From: an uncultured Bacteroidales bacterium
GTDB lineage: Bacteria; Bacteroidota; Bacteroidia; Bacteroidales; Bacteroidaceae
Length of the DNA stretch: 64,000 nucleotides
Reading direction: 5' to 3'
Assembly (NCBI GenBank): GCA_902802815.1
Contig: CADCNQ010000001.1
Span: forward strand, 121,162-185,161
Part shown: positions 54,665-63,462 of the stretch, piece after piece
Numbering within the stretch: the stretch's first letter is position 1
How the letters are laid out: the number at the start of each line of letters is the position of its first letter
The notes under the pieces: generated by a model
Databases searched by the model: none
The model's input: the letters and a program-made list of their open reading frames with translations, nothing else
Told to the model about the DNA's origin: nothing
Program-made: the position numbers and the translations under genes

Positions 54665-57600
54665 TTATTCTATATAGACTTTCTTACCATCCTTGATATA
54701 TAGTCCGTGCTTCGGCCTCTGCACGGGACGACCGCTGAGGTCGTACCATTTACCCTTCGACGCGTCTGTTCCCTCAATCTCCCTGATTCCAGTCGGATCA
54801 CTCACCACACGCAGGACACCTTCCGTAGCAAGGGCGGATATATCCCAAAGACAACCGGCCTTGGGACGCTCGGGGAGCATCGTTACCGTACCTGTAATGG
54901 TAATTGTACCGGAAGCGTCGAACACCTGCAATTCTGCATCGTCTGCTATCTCATATCTCGTGCTCAACTCCGTCACCTCTATCACGGGTGATGTCATTTT
55001 CACCGTACCGGACACCCTGAACGCATCGCACGATGTGCGTGTTGCCGCCGACCTGATACGAATTCGCAGTGTTGCCTCCGCATTGAGTGTCACGTTGCCG
55101 TTCACGGTGAGCGTTCCCACCGCTGTCTTCGACTGTCCTGCTGCGAGTGCACCGCCTTGCTGCACGACGACGTTCTCCACCTGTCCCGTGCCGGAAAGCG
55201 TTCCTCCGCTACGCACGGTGATTGTGCCCGTGGTGGTGCTGGCGGCGGTATTCATCGCCTTCACCTCTCCTGCATAGATATTGAGCGGACCCGCAGATGC
55301 TCCGGTCAGCGTCAACGTGCCGTCACCGTACTTGTTGAGCGTAGCGTTCGCTCCGATGATACCGGCAAAGGTGGTGTTGGTGCCGAGATAGCCCACATTC
55401 CACACACTTGTGCCGAGCTGAGCATCGGCGGCGGTGGACGACAGGGCACCTATGTTATGGGTATAGACGGATTCTGTTCCGCTTCCGGCCTTCACACCCA
55501 CGGCATAGACACCGGCTCCGGGCATGAAAGTGCCCTTCGTCATATTCATCGCACCCGTCAGACGGAATTGACCGCTGGTGGGATTGAGCGTACCCTCAAA
55601 GTTCGCCATGTCGGTAGAGAAGTCACCGCGCACGTAGGGAAAACTGATTTTCACGGTACCCTCTCCTATCCATTTGCCTTGCACGTTGCAGCGCTGTCCG
55701 CCGTTGACGGTAAGCGTCTTCCCCTCGACCACGTTGATGGTGTTTTTGAGCGTGGGCACAGCGCCTGTGGAATTGTTATTGAATATGGTAATGGCCGAAT
55801 TGCCTGTCACATCGATAGTTGAGGTCGCGGTGCCGAAGGTTGTGTTCCACACTCCCATTGCCAGTGTGCCGGCATTGAGTTCCGTCGATTTCCATGTATT
55901 GTTGCCGGCATAGGTGATATTAAGTTGTCCATTGCCTTTCTTGACAAGACGTCCACCTCCCTGCACGATACCCTTGAGAGCAGTGACACCGGAGGCTATC
56001 TGTATCGTCGCCGTATCGTTGAGAGTCAGTCCTCGGTTGGTTGCCGTATTCGCATTGCTGACAATCAGCGTCGCCTTGCCCATCTGCCAGTTGGCGGCTG
56101 CTGTGCCGGCTGCACCGATACTGCTGGGCTGTCCGCCGTCGGCCAGTTCTGCCACAGTGACGGTGCCGCCGTTGATAACCGTCCTGCCCGTATAGTTACT
56201 GTTTACGGCATTGAGGATGACACGTCCTTTGCCGTTCACCACCACATCACCGCTGCCGGTAATGCCGCCCGTGCCAGCAACAGTAATAGTCTTTGTGTCG
56301 TTTTCGAAGGTCATACTGCTCACTGGCATGAGTTCCTCCGTCTGAATCACTGTGCTCTGGACATCGTCACCGACAGTGATGCCGTCACCGGCAACAAACT
56401 CCGTACTCTCACCGTTCAGGATGAAGTTTTTAGTCTGATAGTCCCACAAGTTGCTCACCTCACCCGACCAGCGCACTCCCTCGGAGGCTTCACGCTGTGC
56501 GTTGACAACCAGCCATACAGCTTTTTCCTCATTGACGATATTGTATGAGATTCCCTGCAGACCGCGAACCGATATCTGTGACATCTCGCCTGCGAACTCA
56601 CCTGTATATTCCATCAGTTTATATCGCGCCGGCTGCGGTTTGGCCACGTCGGGCACTACGGTGAACACGAGTTGTCCGTCACCGGCTATCGTCACATCGC
56701 CTTCCACCTTCACAAGGTCCGCGCTCCCGTCGCCGTCCTTGATATCCGACTCTATAAACAGACGCTTGTCTACGGCGAGACCCTTCTTCAGGGTGATGAC
56801 GCCAGTATTTCCGGCCTCACTGCCGGGCATCAGCCGGCATCCCTCGTAGTTGAGCGCACCCTCCATCTTCAGATTGCCTGCCACGACGGCGTTGCCCGCC
56901 AACGTTCCACGGGCACGCAAATCCACATCACCCTGAATCGTATTGTTCACCTCAAGTACGCCCTCGGAAATAAAGGTGCCACCGGTATGTTTCAGTGGAG
57001 TATTGACCACGAGGCGTCCCTGCTGACCCTTCCACAGCTGTGTGCTGCCCTCCACGCTGCCCGCACCGCCGATGGTGATACTCTGTCCGCGCACCGGCAT
57101 CGCATATACGGCCGACGGTGAGAAGGCGCTGCTGAGAGTGAACGAGCTGCCCTGATAGGTGTGGTCGAAGAGCACGCTTCTGCCGTCAGAATAGGGAGCC
57201 GGAGCAGAGCGGTCGAAGCATACATACTGTCCGTCACTCCCGGCCACGAGGTCTGTCACCATGCATGGCGGCAGCTGCGGACGCGGCATATCGAAGCCCA
57301 GATAGAAACCCGGATTCGGACTCTGATAGTAGCCCTTCGTAGAGCAGTCGCCGCGATAGTGCGGGTCCTGCTGCAGACAATAGATAAAATCGATGTCGGA
57401 GGCATAGTCGGTGGAAACACCAGTAATGCCCACGATGACACCGTTCTCCTTGTGAAGCAGAATCATTTCCTCGCGCCAGTCGCCTATGATGTCGCCCCAG
57501 AAGGCAGCACGCATGGCGTAAACGGTGGTGTAGCGATAGCCGCTTATCTTGGCAAACTCCACCTCGCGTCCCTTGAAGAAGTCCTGCACATAGACATTGT

Positions 57601-59128
57601 AATGGCTGTCGCTGGTCTGCACCACTTCACGGTCAACTTCGTTATCCCACCAGATACCCTCACACGGATATTGGTTCGTGTATCCGGTGATGAGGTTTCC
57701 CCTGGCATCATACACCTTGTCGTCCATTGTTGACCACATCTCCCAGCCCAGACGGTTTCTGTCTATATCTATGCACTCTCCGCGCCCCACGTCACCGACG
57801 GCCGAAAGATACCATTTCTTGATAAATTCGCCCGTACGCGCATCGTAGAGCACCTGCCCCAACATATCGGGGGCATACTGCTGTATGGCAAACGTCTCCA
57901 GTCCCGGACGTTCCGGATCTATGTCGCTGGTGCGGAAGCGGTCTCCGTGAGCGATACCCGTGTTGAAGAGCGTCTTGCCGTTATTATTCATCGTGTATCT
58001 GCCCACAATCATCTCGTCGCACCCGTCGCCGTCCACATCGCCCACACGTATCTGGTGGAATGCCGGACCGCCGGTAGGTTCGTTGAAGAGTTCCTTCAGG
58101 TCCCCGGCCGTGCCGTTGCTGAAATCATAGGCCACACCCAGATTATAGTAGTGGTGGTCGCCGCCGGTGCCGCGTATGTGCCATTCCATCACCACGGCCG
58201 GGTGGATGCCGTCCAGATAGCACACACCCATGTGTCCCACGTGTTTATTGTATTCATCTCCCATCAGCGAGGCGCGGTTGGTGCGGTTGTAGTGCTGGTT
58301 GTAACTCTGCTCTATCGATGCCTTCTCGCGTCCCGTCATACCGTCCACGATGGAGATATAGCGGGGAGCGTTGCGTGTCGACTGCGTCTCATAGTTGATG
58401 ATGCCGTCGCCGTCGGTGTCGCCGGTTGTCTTCCCCTTCACGTAGAGACCGAACGACTTCGTATCCGCGTTCCAGAACTGCGTGCCGTCCGACGACTGTA
58501 TAATCACATCGCCCTTGCCATCGCAGTCCATATCGGCCACAGTAATCATGTCGTCCTGTCCGGCGCACGAGAGTTCGTTAGGACCCAGCTTCACGGTCCA
58601 CAGATGCCTGCCCGTACGCATGTAGCCCTCCACATAGCAGTCCAAGGCGTCAGTGTTCGACTTGCGGTTCACCACATAGTCCATTTCTCCGTCGCCGTCC
58701 AAATCGACGGGCCATACGTAGGCTGTATTGAAATCGGCCGACACCAGCGGTGAGCCTCCCGCTTCAAAGATTATATCCACAAAGATGTTGCGCATGTCGT
58801 AGCTTTTCACCTCGTAAGGCACGCTCATTGCCGACTCCGTGCCGTCGGGAGCTACCATCGTCACAGCTACCTTGGCTCCCGCCGCCACCTGGCCCGATGT
58901 CGTCTTCCAGCAAGTACGCTCCGTGCTTGTTTTTTTCACACCGTTGACATACACATTGTAGGTAGCCTGCTCCGGTTCCTGCGCCAGACGCCGCCATGTG
59001 ACGGTAACGTCACCGTTGTTGTTCACTGCCACCACACCGCGTCCCAACGGTTGCTGCAAGCGTTGTCCGGCCATCATCAGAGGCAGGAGCATCATCACTG
59101 CCGCGAGGAGAAATCCTTTTGTTTTCAT
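54665..59128 (-). CDS. Rhamnogalacturonan lyase (PL11) fused to autotransporter-like beta-helix repeats
   Basis: 1487 residues from ATG 59128 with signal peptide MKTKGFLLAAVMMLLPLMMAG. Residues 25-640 are a PL11 lyase: YNVYVNGVKK, the calcium-binding DLDGDGEMD, DMDCDGKGD, DTDGDG and DVDGDGCDE loops, and NPGFYLGFDMPRPQLPP. PL11 eliminates rhamnose-galacturonate bonds in pectin. Residues about 690-1440 are a Gly/Thr/Asn-rich parallel beta-helix with passenger-type repeats (GKGRVILNAVNSNYTGRTVI, NGGTVTVAELA, YGDGTLTLTGASAGPLNIYA), followed by a type IX-style tail (WYDLSGRPVQRPKHGLYIKD). The lyase-adhesin fusion is unusual. First gene of the PL11-GH2 operon, controlled presumably by the regulator at 59236. 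Confidence 0.9.
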   Translation of the reverse strand: MKTKGFLLAAVMMLLPLMMAGQRLQQPLGRGVVAVNNNGDVTVTWRRLAQEPEQATYNVYVNGVKKTSTERTCWKTTSGQVAAGAKVAVTMVAPDGTESAMSVPYEVKSYDMRNIFVDIIFEAGGSPLVSADFNTAYVWPVDLDGDGEMDYVVNRKSNTDALDCYVEGYMRTGRHLWTVKLGPNELSCAGQDDMITVADMDCDGKGDVIIQSSDGTQFWNADTKSFGLYVKGKTTGDTDGDGIINYETQSTRNAPRYISIVDGMTGREKASIEQSYNQHYNRTNRASLMGDEYNKHVGHMGVCYLDGIHPAVVMEWHIRGTGGDHHYYNLGVAYDFSNGTAGDLKELFNEPTGGPAFHQIRVGDVDGDGCDEMIVGRYTMNNNGKTLFNTGIAHGDRFRTSDIDPERPGLETFAIQQYAPDMLGQVLYDARTGEFIKKWYLSAVGDVGRGECIDIDRNRLGWEMWSTMDDKVYDARGNLITGYTNQYPCEGIWWDNEVDREVVQTSDSHYNVYVQDFFKGREVEFAKISGYRYTTVYAMRAAFWGDIIGDWREEMILLHKENGVIVGITGVSTDYASDIDFIYCLQQDPHYRGDCSTKGYYQSPNPGFYLGFDMPRPQLPPCMVTDLVAGSDGQYVCFDRSAPAPYSDGRSVLFDHTYQGSSFTLSSAFSPSAVYAMPVRGQSITIGGAGSVEGSTQLWKGQQGRLVVNTPLKHTGGTFISEGVLEVNNTIQGDVDLRARGTLAGNAVVAGNLKMEGALNYEGCRLMPGSEAGNTGVITLKKGLAVDKRLFIESDIKDGDGSADLVKVEGDVTIAGDGQLVFTVVPDVAKPQPARYKLMEYTGEFAGEMSQISVRGLQGISYNIVNEEKAVWLVVNAQREASEGVRWSGEVSNLWDYQTKNFILNGESTEFVAGDGITVGDDVQSTVIQTEELMPVSSMTFENDTKTITVAGTGGITGSGDVVVNGKGRVILNAVNSNYTGRTVINGGTVTVAELADGGQPSSIGAAGTAAANWQMGKATLIVSNANTATNRGLTLNDTATIQIASGVTALKGIVQGGGRLVKKGNGQLNITYAGNNTWKSTELNAGTLAMGVWNTTFGTATSTIDVTGNSAITIFNNNSTGAVPTLKNTINVVEGKTLTVNGGQRCNVQGKWIGEGTVKISFPYVRGDFSTDMANFEGTLNPTSGQFRLTGAMNMTKGTFMPGAGVYAVGVKAGSGTESVYTHNIGALSSTAADAQLGTSVWNVGYLGTNTTFAGIIGANATLNKYGDGTLTLTGASAGPLNIYAGEVKAMNTAASTTTGTITVRSGGTLSGTGQVENVVVQQGGALAAGQSKTAVGTLTVNGNVTLNAEATLRIRIRSAATRTSCDAFRVSGTVKMTSPVIEVTELSTRYEIADDAELQVFDASGTITITGTVTMLPERPKAGCLWDISALATEGVLRVVSDPTGIREIEGTDASKGKWYDLSGRPVQRPKHGLYIKDGKKVYIE

Positions 59129-59157
59129 GATTTTGTCTTGGGTTAAATTTCCGGCGG

Positions 59158-59165
59158 CAAAGGTC
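59158..59165 (-). promoter_or_regulatory. Degenerate -7 box (GACCTTTG) for the PL11-GH2 operon
   Basis: Matches TTTG but has GA for TA, 29 bp upstream of the PL11 start. A weak core promoter would fit activator-dependent expression by the adjacent AraC-type regulator; inference only. Confidence 0.4.
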
Positions 59166-59235
59166 GTCACTTTTTCCCGTCAACCATAAAAACGTCGTCG
59201 CAGATAATAAGAAAATCGTTGAAAGGTGCTTTTTT

Positions 59236-61086
59236 TCAGAAATCCTTGGGCAGCACGCCATACTTCTCCTTGAAGCATTTTGTGAAGTAACTGGCATAGG
59301 AAAATCCGACCAAATCGGCTATTTCGTTCACGCTGCAGGATGTCGTGCGGAGCAGTTTCGCAGCACGTTCCAAACGCTGATTGCGGATGAAATCCGTCGG
59401 AGTCTGATTTATCACGCTACGCATCCTCCGATGCAGGTTGGCACGGCTCATACACAGGTCGCCGGCCAGAGCGTCCACGGAATAGTCCGAATCCATCATG
59501 TGGTCGGACACTGCCGCCACCGCCTTGTCGAGAAATTCCCGGTCGGCAACGGGAAGCTGCGGTTTCTCCGCGCTTTCAGACAGTTCAGGGCGCCTTGCCT
59601 TCCTCACTTTTCCCACGAGATAGCAGCCCGCCCCCAGACACAGCGCCGCACATATCACCCACAGCCAGGTGTGCTCATACCAGCGTGCCGGCCGCACTAT
59701 TGTCAGCACCTCCACAGGAGCGCTCCATCGCCCCAGGTCGTCGGTGGCACGCACCTGAAGGCGGCAGGCCCCTGCGGGCAGATGCGTCATTTTCACCACG
59801 TGCTCTCCTTCGGGCAGCTCCGTCCACACGCCGTCCTCATCCACCCGGTATGCGAACTGCACCTGCGGGGCATGCTCGAAATCGAGAGTGGAGAGACATA
59901 TTTCCACGAAGTCCGTTCCCTCGGGCAGAACCAGTTCATGCCGCCCGAAGGTCACCGGCTGTCTGCGCCCGTCCGTCACACAGGCCGTCACCAGCGGACG
60001 CACATCGGCCGTTGTCGTATCCGCTGCCAGCTCCCGTGTGCGCAGGTTGAGCATACTCACGCCGGCCACACCTTCCGACAGCAGCAGCGCCGTGTCGCCC
60101 TGCAACTGCAACTTGCGAAACTGTGTACTGTCCAGCACCACCGTCAGTTTTCCTCCATTCCATCGGCACACTCCGCGTGATTTGCTCAGCAGATAGAGGC
60201 TCTGCGAAGGTTCCGAATATGCCATGCTGCGCACCTTGTCCAGGTTGCCCTGCAAGAGCTTCACCTGCTCTCCGTCATAGAAATAGAGTGAGTGATAGGT
60301 GCCCACGTAGAAAGCGACGGGAGAAACCCTCGCCCACGACAGCACTGTGGTGTCTCTTCCGAAGGTTTGCCGCCTCATCACGGAGTCCAGCATCTGCGCA
60401 GTCGCTTCCTCCGTCTCTTGACTGTGCCGCTGCCCTGGATATTCGCTCCGCTCTATTCTTTCCGTCTGCCATCCGCCCCCGGCCTTCTTCCAACGAATCA
60501 CCCCGCCGTTCCACAGCTCAGCCCACAATGCGCTGTCCGCATCAAAAAATAATGACGAGACGCTGCGGTTCTTTCCCCTCCATGTCGTTTCGAAGCGTTC
60601 CAGCAGTTCCGCACCGGCGGAGAAGTGCAGCAGCTGGTTGCGAAACGACAGCCACATCGTGCCGTCGGCGGCCGCCAGCATGCACGACACACGTTTGTCG
60701 GCCAGTTCGCTGCTGTCCTGGGGGGTCTTCACCACCACGGGCCTCACCCTGTAGTCCTTTTTGCTGAGGATGTATGCCCCTTCCTTCGTGCCGAACCATA
60801 TTTCCGCATTGCCCCTCTGCTCCGCGATGCACAGCACGTCATTGCTGCGCAGCAGACCCGGGTGCTGCCTGTCGCTGCGGAATGTCTCCGTCTCATATCC
60901 GTCGTAACGGCACAGCCCCGTTCCCCTGCCGCCATACCACAGATAGCCCTCTCCGTCGCGCAGACTGCATGTCACCCCCGCATCGGCCGCACCAAGACGC
61001 CCCGTCTGAGCCTCCGTCGCCGGAATGCTTAAGAGGAAAGCGAACAGGACGGCAGCGAGTCTCATCGGTTGAATGACAATTTTCAT
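59236..61086 (-). CDS. Membrane-spanning AraC-type regulator with HTCS-like sensor, no kinase
   Basis: 616 residues. Signal peptide (MRLAAVLFAFLLSIPATEAQ from the second Met), then periplasmic beta-propeller repeats of the two-component-regulator type (GYLWYGGRGTGLCRYDG, AEIWFGTKEGAYIL), a Y_Y_Y-like domain at about 380-465 (FAYRVDEDGVWTELPEGEH), one membrane helix at about 473-492, and an AraC HTH at about 516-616 (CSVNEIADLVGFSYASYFTK). Hybrid two-component systems of Bacteroidetes have histidine-kinase and receiver domains between helix and HTH; here they are absent, so sensing and DNA binding are joined across the membrane directly. Next to the PL11-GH2 operon, so a pectin oligosaccharide is the likely signal. 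Start at 61086 or the Met eight codons later. Confidence 0.88.
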   Translation of the reverse strand: MKIVIQPMRLAAVLFAFLLSIPATEAQTGRLGAADAGVTCSLRDGEGYLWYGGRGTGLCRYDGYETETFRSDRQHPGLLRSNDVLCIAEQRGNAEIWFGTKEGAYILSKKDYRVRPVVVKTPQDSSELADKRVSCMLAAADGTMWLSFRNQLLHFSAGAELLERFETTWRGKNRSVSSLFFDADSALWAELWNGGVIRWKKAGGGWQTERIERSEYPGQRHSQETEEATAQMLDSVMRRQTFGRDTTVLSWARVSPVAFYVGTYHSLYFYDGEQVKLLQGNLDKVRSMAYSEPSQSLYLLSKSRGVCRWNGGKLTVVLDSTQFRKLQLQGDTALLLSEGVAGVSMLNLRTRELAADTTTADVRPLVTACVTDGRRQPVTFGRHELVLPEGTDFVEICLSTLDFEHAPQVQFAYRVDEDGVWTELPEGEHVVKMTHLPAGACRLQVRATDDLGRWSAPVEVLTIVRPARWYEHTWLWVICAALCLGAGCYLVGKVRKARRPELSESAEKPQLPVADREFLDKAVAAVSDHMMDSDYSVDALAGDLCMSRANLHRRMRSVINQTPTDFIRNQRLERAAKLLRTTSCSVNEIADLVGFSYASYFTKCFKEKYGVLPKDF

Positions 61087-61138
61087 TGTCTGTAAATATT
61101 TTCCGTACGTCTTTTTTGTGTTTTTTTCAAGTCGTATG

Positions 61139-61146
61139 CAAAGGTA
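61139..61146 (-). promoter_or_regulatory. -7 box TACCTTTG for the HTCS-like regulator
   Basis: Consensus box 53 bp upstream of ATG 61086. Beyond it, 61150-61315 is AT-rich without a supportable gene. Confidence 0.55.
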
Positions 61147-61318
61147 CGAAAATTAGGTGACAAAACTTCCTAAAACCAACTTTTTTTCCGGATAACTATA
61201 AAAAAAGTTTTTTATCACTATGCAGAGTTTTTGTTGCTTTTCATGTGCAAGGATATGAAAAAAAGCAAGATAAAGCATCTTTTTCTGTTTTTCGTGTTAT
61301 TGTTTCGTTAAAATGCCG

Positions 61319-61326
61319 TACTTTTG
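61319..61326 (+). promoter_or_regulatory. -7 box TACTTTTG for the Cys-rich small protein
   Basis: Consensus box with a roughly 48-nt leader to ATG 61378. Confidence 0.6.
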
Positions 61327-61377
61327 CGGCGGTTTTCATACAAGTTGATTGTTTCACAGTATAAAAAAAGTAGAAAA

Positions 61378-61581
61378 ATGAAAAAGATTGCATTGATTTT
61401 CGCCGCTGTTGTGGCTGTTTCTTTTGCTTCCTGCTGCGGCAACAAGTGCGGCAAGAACGAGTCTTGCGGTGATTCCTGCCAGGCTGACAGCGCCTGTGCT
61501 GCTGCTTGTGCCTGCCCCGACAGTGCTGTATGCGACAGCGCCTGCAGCGACAGCGCTGCTTGCGTTTGCCCCGCTGAGTAA
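61378..61581 (+). CDS. Cysteine-rich small lipoprotein-like protein
   Basis: 67 residues. MKKIALIFAAVVAVSFASCC is a signal sequence ending in a possible lipobox (FASC at 16-19). The remaining 48 residues have 12 Cys in total counting those of the signal end, in a CxxxC / DSACxxxC pattern with Asp and Ser between (DSACAAACACPDSAVCDSAC). That composition suggests metal binding or extensive disulphides in the envelope. It has its own promoter and a strong terminator and is therefore a monocistronic unit, probably well expressed. No known family recognised. Confidence 0.75.
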   Translation: MKKIALIFAAVVAVSFASCCGNKCGKNESCGDSCQADSACAAACACPDSAVCDSACSDSAACVCPAE

Positions 61582-61606
61582 GACCTGTATCTCACACAGT
61601 AACATT

Positions 61607-61637
61607 AAAGACCCGCCTCAAACAGCGGGTCTTTTTT
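61607..61637 (+). terminator. Terminator of the Cys-rich protein gene
   Basis: AAAGACCCGC (61607-61616) pairs with GCGGGTCTTT (61625-61634), 8-nt loop, followed by a T-run to 61637. A long, GC-rich, canonical hairpin. Confidence 0.9.
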
Positions 61638-61716
61638 GTGCGGAATACACTCCGCGCCCGCAGGAAAATCTGCAGGCGCGAGGGAATATTTGTTCGCGAA
61701 AAGATTTATTGCACCC

Positions 61717-62352
61717 TCACTTCACGAAGAACTTCTTGCCGCCCTGGATGTAGTAGCCGCTTGAGGGCTTCTCTGTCAATTTGCGGCCGTTGAGGTCGTA
61801 GATGGGAGCGTTGCCGGCTGCATCAGGCCCAGCTTCGGTCTTTACTTCACCGATAGCCATCGTGCTATTTGTCATCTCGAAGGTGACATCGGCCATGGCG
61901 TGCTCTGTCTCATCGGTCTCGAACATGGAGAACTTCTTGATGCTTCCGTTCTGGGTGCCACTGACGGTGTTGTCAGCAACGACCTTCAGACGAAGCAATT
62001 CTCCGCTGCCGGGCTCGATGGTGTAAAGGCTGTTGTTGGAGACAACGAAGCGGTAGAAACCCTCTCTCTCAGCGATGCTGACGACATGTTCGTCGTGGCG
62101 GTCGCTGAGCACATAGGTCGTACCTGCGGCATAACGTCCTTTGGAATTCTTGGCCAGTGTCACACCGTCGGGGAGATAGAGGTCAAGCTGATAGAGCGTG
62201 ATGTTCTCACTCGTAAACTCGCAGTTGATGATTACATCCGACACTTCGCCGGGCGTCAGTGTCACCGAAGCCACTGAGATGTTGTCATCGGCGTGGATGC
62301 TGCCTGTCACCAGTAGCAGGAGCAACGCAAGGAATGATTTAAGTTTACTCAT
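61717..62352 (-). CDS. Secreted protein with cohesin-like domain and sorting tail
   Basis: 211 residues with signal peptide MSKLKSFLALLLLLVTGSIH. Residues about 24-165 look like a cohesin-type beta sandwich (SVASVTLTPGEVSDVIINCE, LYQLDLYLPDGVTL, GSGELLRLKVVAD), then a type IX-style tail (IYDLNGRKLTEKPSSGYYIQ, GGKKFFVK). The dockerin-bearing neighbour at 62400 has the same N-terminal type; the pair may be one operon, the spacer being 47 bp. Such pairs are widespread in Prevotellaceae; no cellulosome is implied. Confidence 0.78.
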   Translation of the reverse strand: MSKLKSFLALLLLLVTGSIHADDNISVASVTLTPGEVSDVIINCEFTSENITLYQLDLYLPDGVTLAKNSKGRYAAGTTYVLSDRHDEHVVSIAEREGFYRFVVSNNSLYTIEPGSGELLRLKVVADNTVSGTQNGSIKKFSMFETDETEHAMADVTFEMTNSTMAIGEVKTEAGPDAAGNAPIYDLNGRKLTEKPSSGYYIQGGKKFFVK

Positions 62353-62399
62353 ATAAAATGTTTTATAAATTGTAAAAATGAAAGATTCTTTTTCTTACT

Positions 62400-63065
62400 T
62401 CACGAAGTACGTCTTGCCGTTCTGCTCTGCGCAAGCGTCGGTCTTGCATTATTGCCGGAATCGTTCAGCACGTAGTTGATCACAGCTACGATGTCCGCGC
62501 CGTTGACATTGCCGTCGTCGTTCACGTCGCCCGCGATGTCGTCGGCAAGCACGTAGTTGATCACGGCCACGATATCCGCACCGTTGACGTTGCCGTCGCC
62601 GTTCACGTCACCGGGAATGATAGCCTTCACCGTCACGTCGAATGGCACTTCGCTGCACGCCTGGCTCACAGCCTCTGTTGAGGCGGTGCGTACGGTATAG
62701 AGTCTGCCCTCTCCCGTTTGGGCCCCGCTGCCGACGTTCACGGGGATGCGCAGCAGTTCGCCCTCACGGAAGGTGTTCAGGTCCATGCTGTAGAGGATAA
62801 ACAGGCAGTCGCCAGAGGCGAGCGTCTGCACGCTGAGTGTGTGGCCGTTGGCGGCGGGGCCCAACGTGACGTCGTCCCCGGCTGTCATACCTTCGGGCAG
62901 AGTGAGGTTGAACTGCAGGGCGCTCATTGCTGTGGCTCCCGAGAGCTTGACCACCAGTTCCGTCTGTGTGCCGGCCTGAGTTTCTATCGGCTGCACCGAG
63001 AGCGTTTGCCCCGTAGCGCTGACACTCATCAGTGCGAGTAATGCGCCGTAAAATATTCGTTTCAT
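62400..63065 (-). CDS. Secreted cohesin-like / dockerin protein with frame-shifted C-terminus
   Basis: 221 residues with signal peptide MKRIFYGALLALMSVSATGQ. A cohesin-like sandwich (about 22-150; LVVKLSGATAMSALQFNLTL) is followed by two dockerin-I repeats with Ca-binding loops, GDVNGDGNVNGADIVAVINYVL and GDVNDDGNVNGADIVAVINYVL. The last 18 residues (ARPTLAQSRTARRTS) are atypical; the next frame over the same DNA reads CAEQNGKTYFVK and stops at 62395, the expected sorting tail. So the tail is out of frame here, by mutation or sequencing error. Its start is 56 bp from the end of the AT-rich phage-like block. Confidence 0.8.
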   Translation of the reverse strand: MKRIFYGALLALMSVSATGQTLSVQPIETQAGTQTELVVKLSGATAMSALQFNLTLPEGMTAGDDVTLGPAANGHTLSVQTLASGDCLFILYSMDLNTFREGELLRIPVNVGSGAQTGEGRLYTVRTASTEAVSQACSEVPFDVTVKAIIPGDVNGDGNVNGADIVAVINYVLADDIAGDVNDDGNVNGADIVAVINYVLNDSGNNARPTLAQSRTARRTS

Positions 63066-63073
63066 ATTGATTT

Positions 63074-63091
63074 GTTTTAAGTGTTACAGTT
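63074..63091. repeat. 18-bp direct repeat, copy 1
   Basis: GTTTTAAGTGTTACAGTT; the second copy at 63473-63490 differs in one base. Copy 1 lies between the chromosomal dockerin gene and the phage-like block. Confidence 0.6.
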
Positions 63092-63121
63092 GATAAAGTA
63101 TCCCAAACAATTATTTTGCTT

Positions 63122-63457
63122 TTACTTCTTAATAAATTGTCTCGCCTTGCTTGGAGTCATATCTGGATATATAGCCTCCAAATTCTTTTCATTTTGAGCA
63201 GCTCGCTGACGCATTTCTTTCTGTAGTGATTGTATTGGTTTCCTGCTCGTAGCCGAAAGTTCTTTCAAAAGTTCTTGTTCCAGGCAATTATATGCCAATA
63301 TCTGTCGAGCCAAAAAATTTATGGTTTCACTTTTTTGTGTGAAACGATAGATTTTTATAGTCAAGTATGTTCCACTTATGGTGAATATCCCCAAAAGAAC
63401 TTCAGAGATAGGCTTAAGATAAGAGGCTAAACTAATTATTAATTCTGATATGCTCAT
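63122..63457 (-). CDS. Small single-span membrane protein, phage-like neighbourhood
   Basis: 111 residues. One hydrophobic helix at about 17-37 (SEVLLGIFTISGTYLTIKIY) with a short N-terminal part and a charged helical C-terminal part ending in KARQFIKK. It follows the 32-residue ORF by 5 bp in an AT-rich block unlike the DNA to its left. A holin- or spanin-related role is possible by position and build, but nothing proves it. Distinct codon use (many AAA, ATT, TTA). Confidence 0.65.
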   Translation of the reverse strand: MSISELIISLASYLKPISEVLLGIFTISGTYLTIKIYRFTQKSETINFLARQILAYNCLEQELLKELSATSRKPIQSLQKEMRQRAAQNEKNLEAIYPDMTPSKARQFIKK

Positions 63458-63462
63458 AATTA

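Noticed and set aside
61717..63065. Cellulosome components
   Set aside because: Cohesin- and dockerin-like domains occur on small proteins with sorting tails; no scaffoldin or dockerin-bearing cellulase is present.
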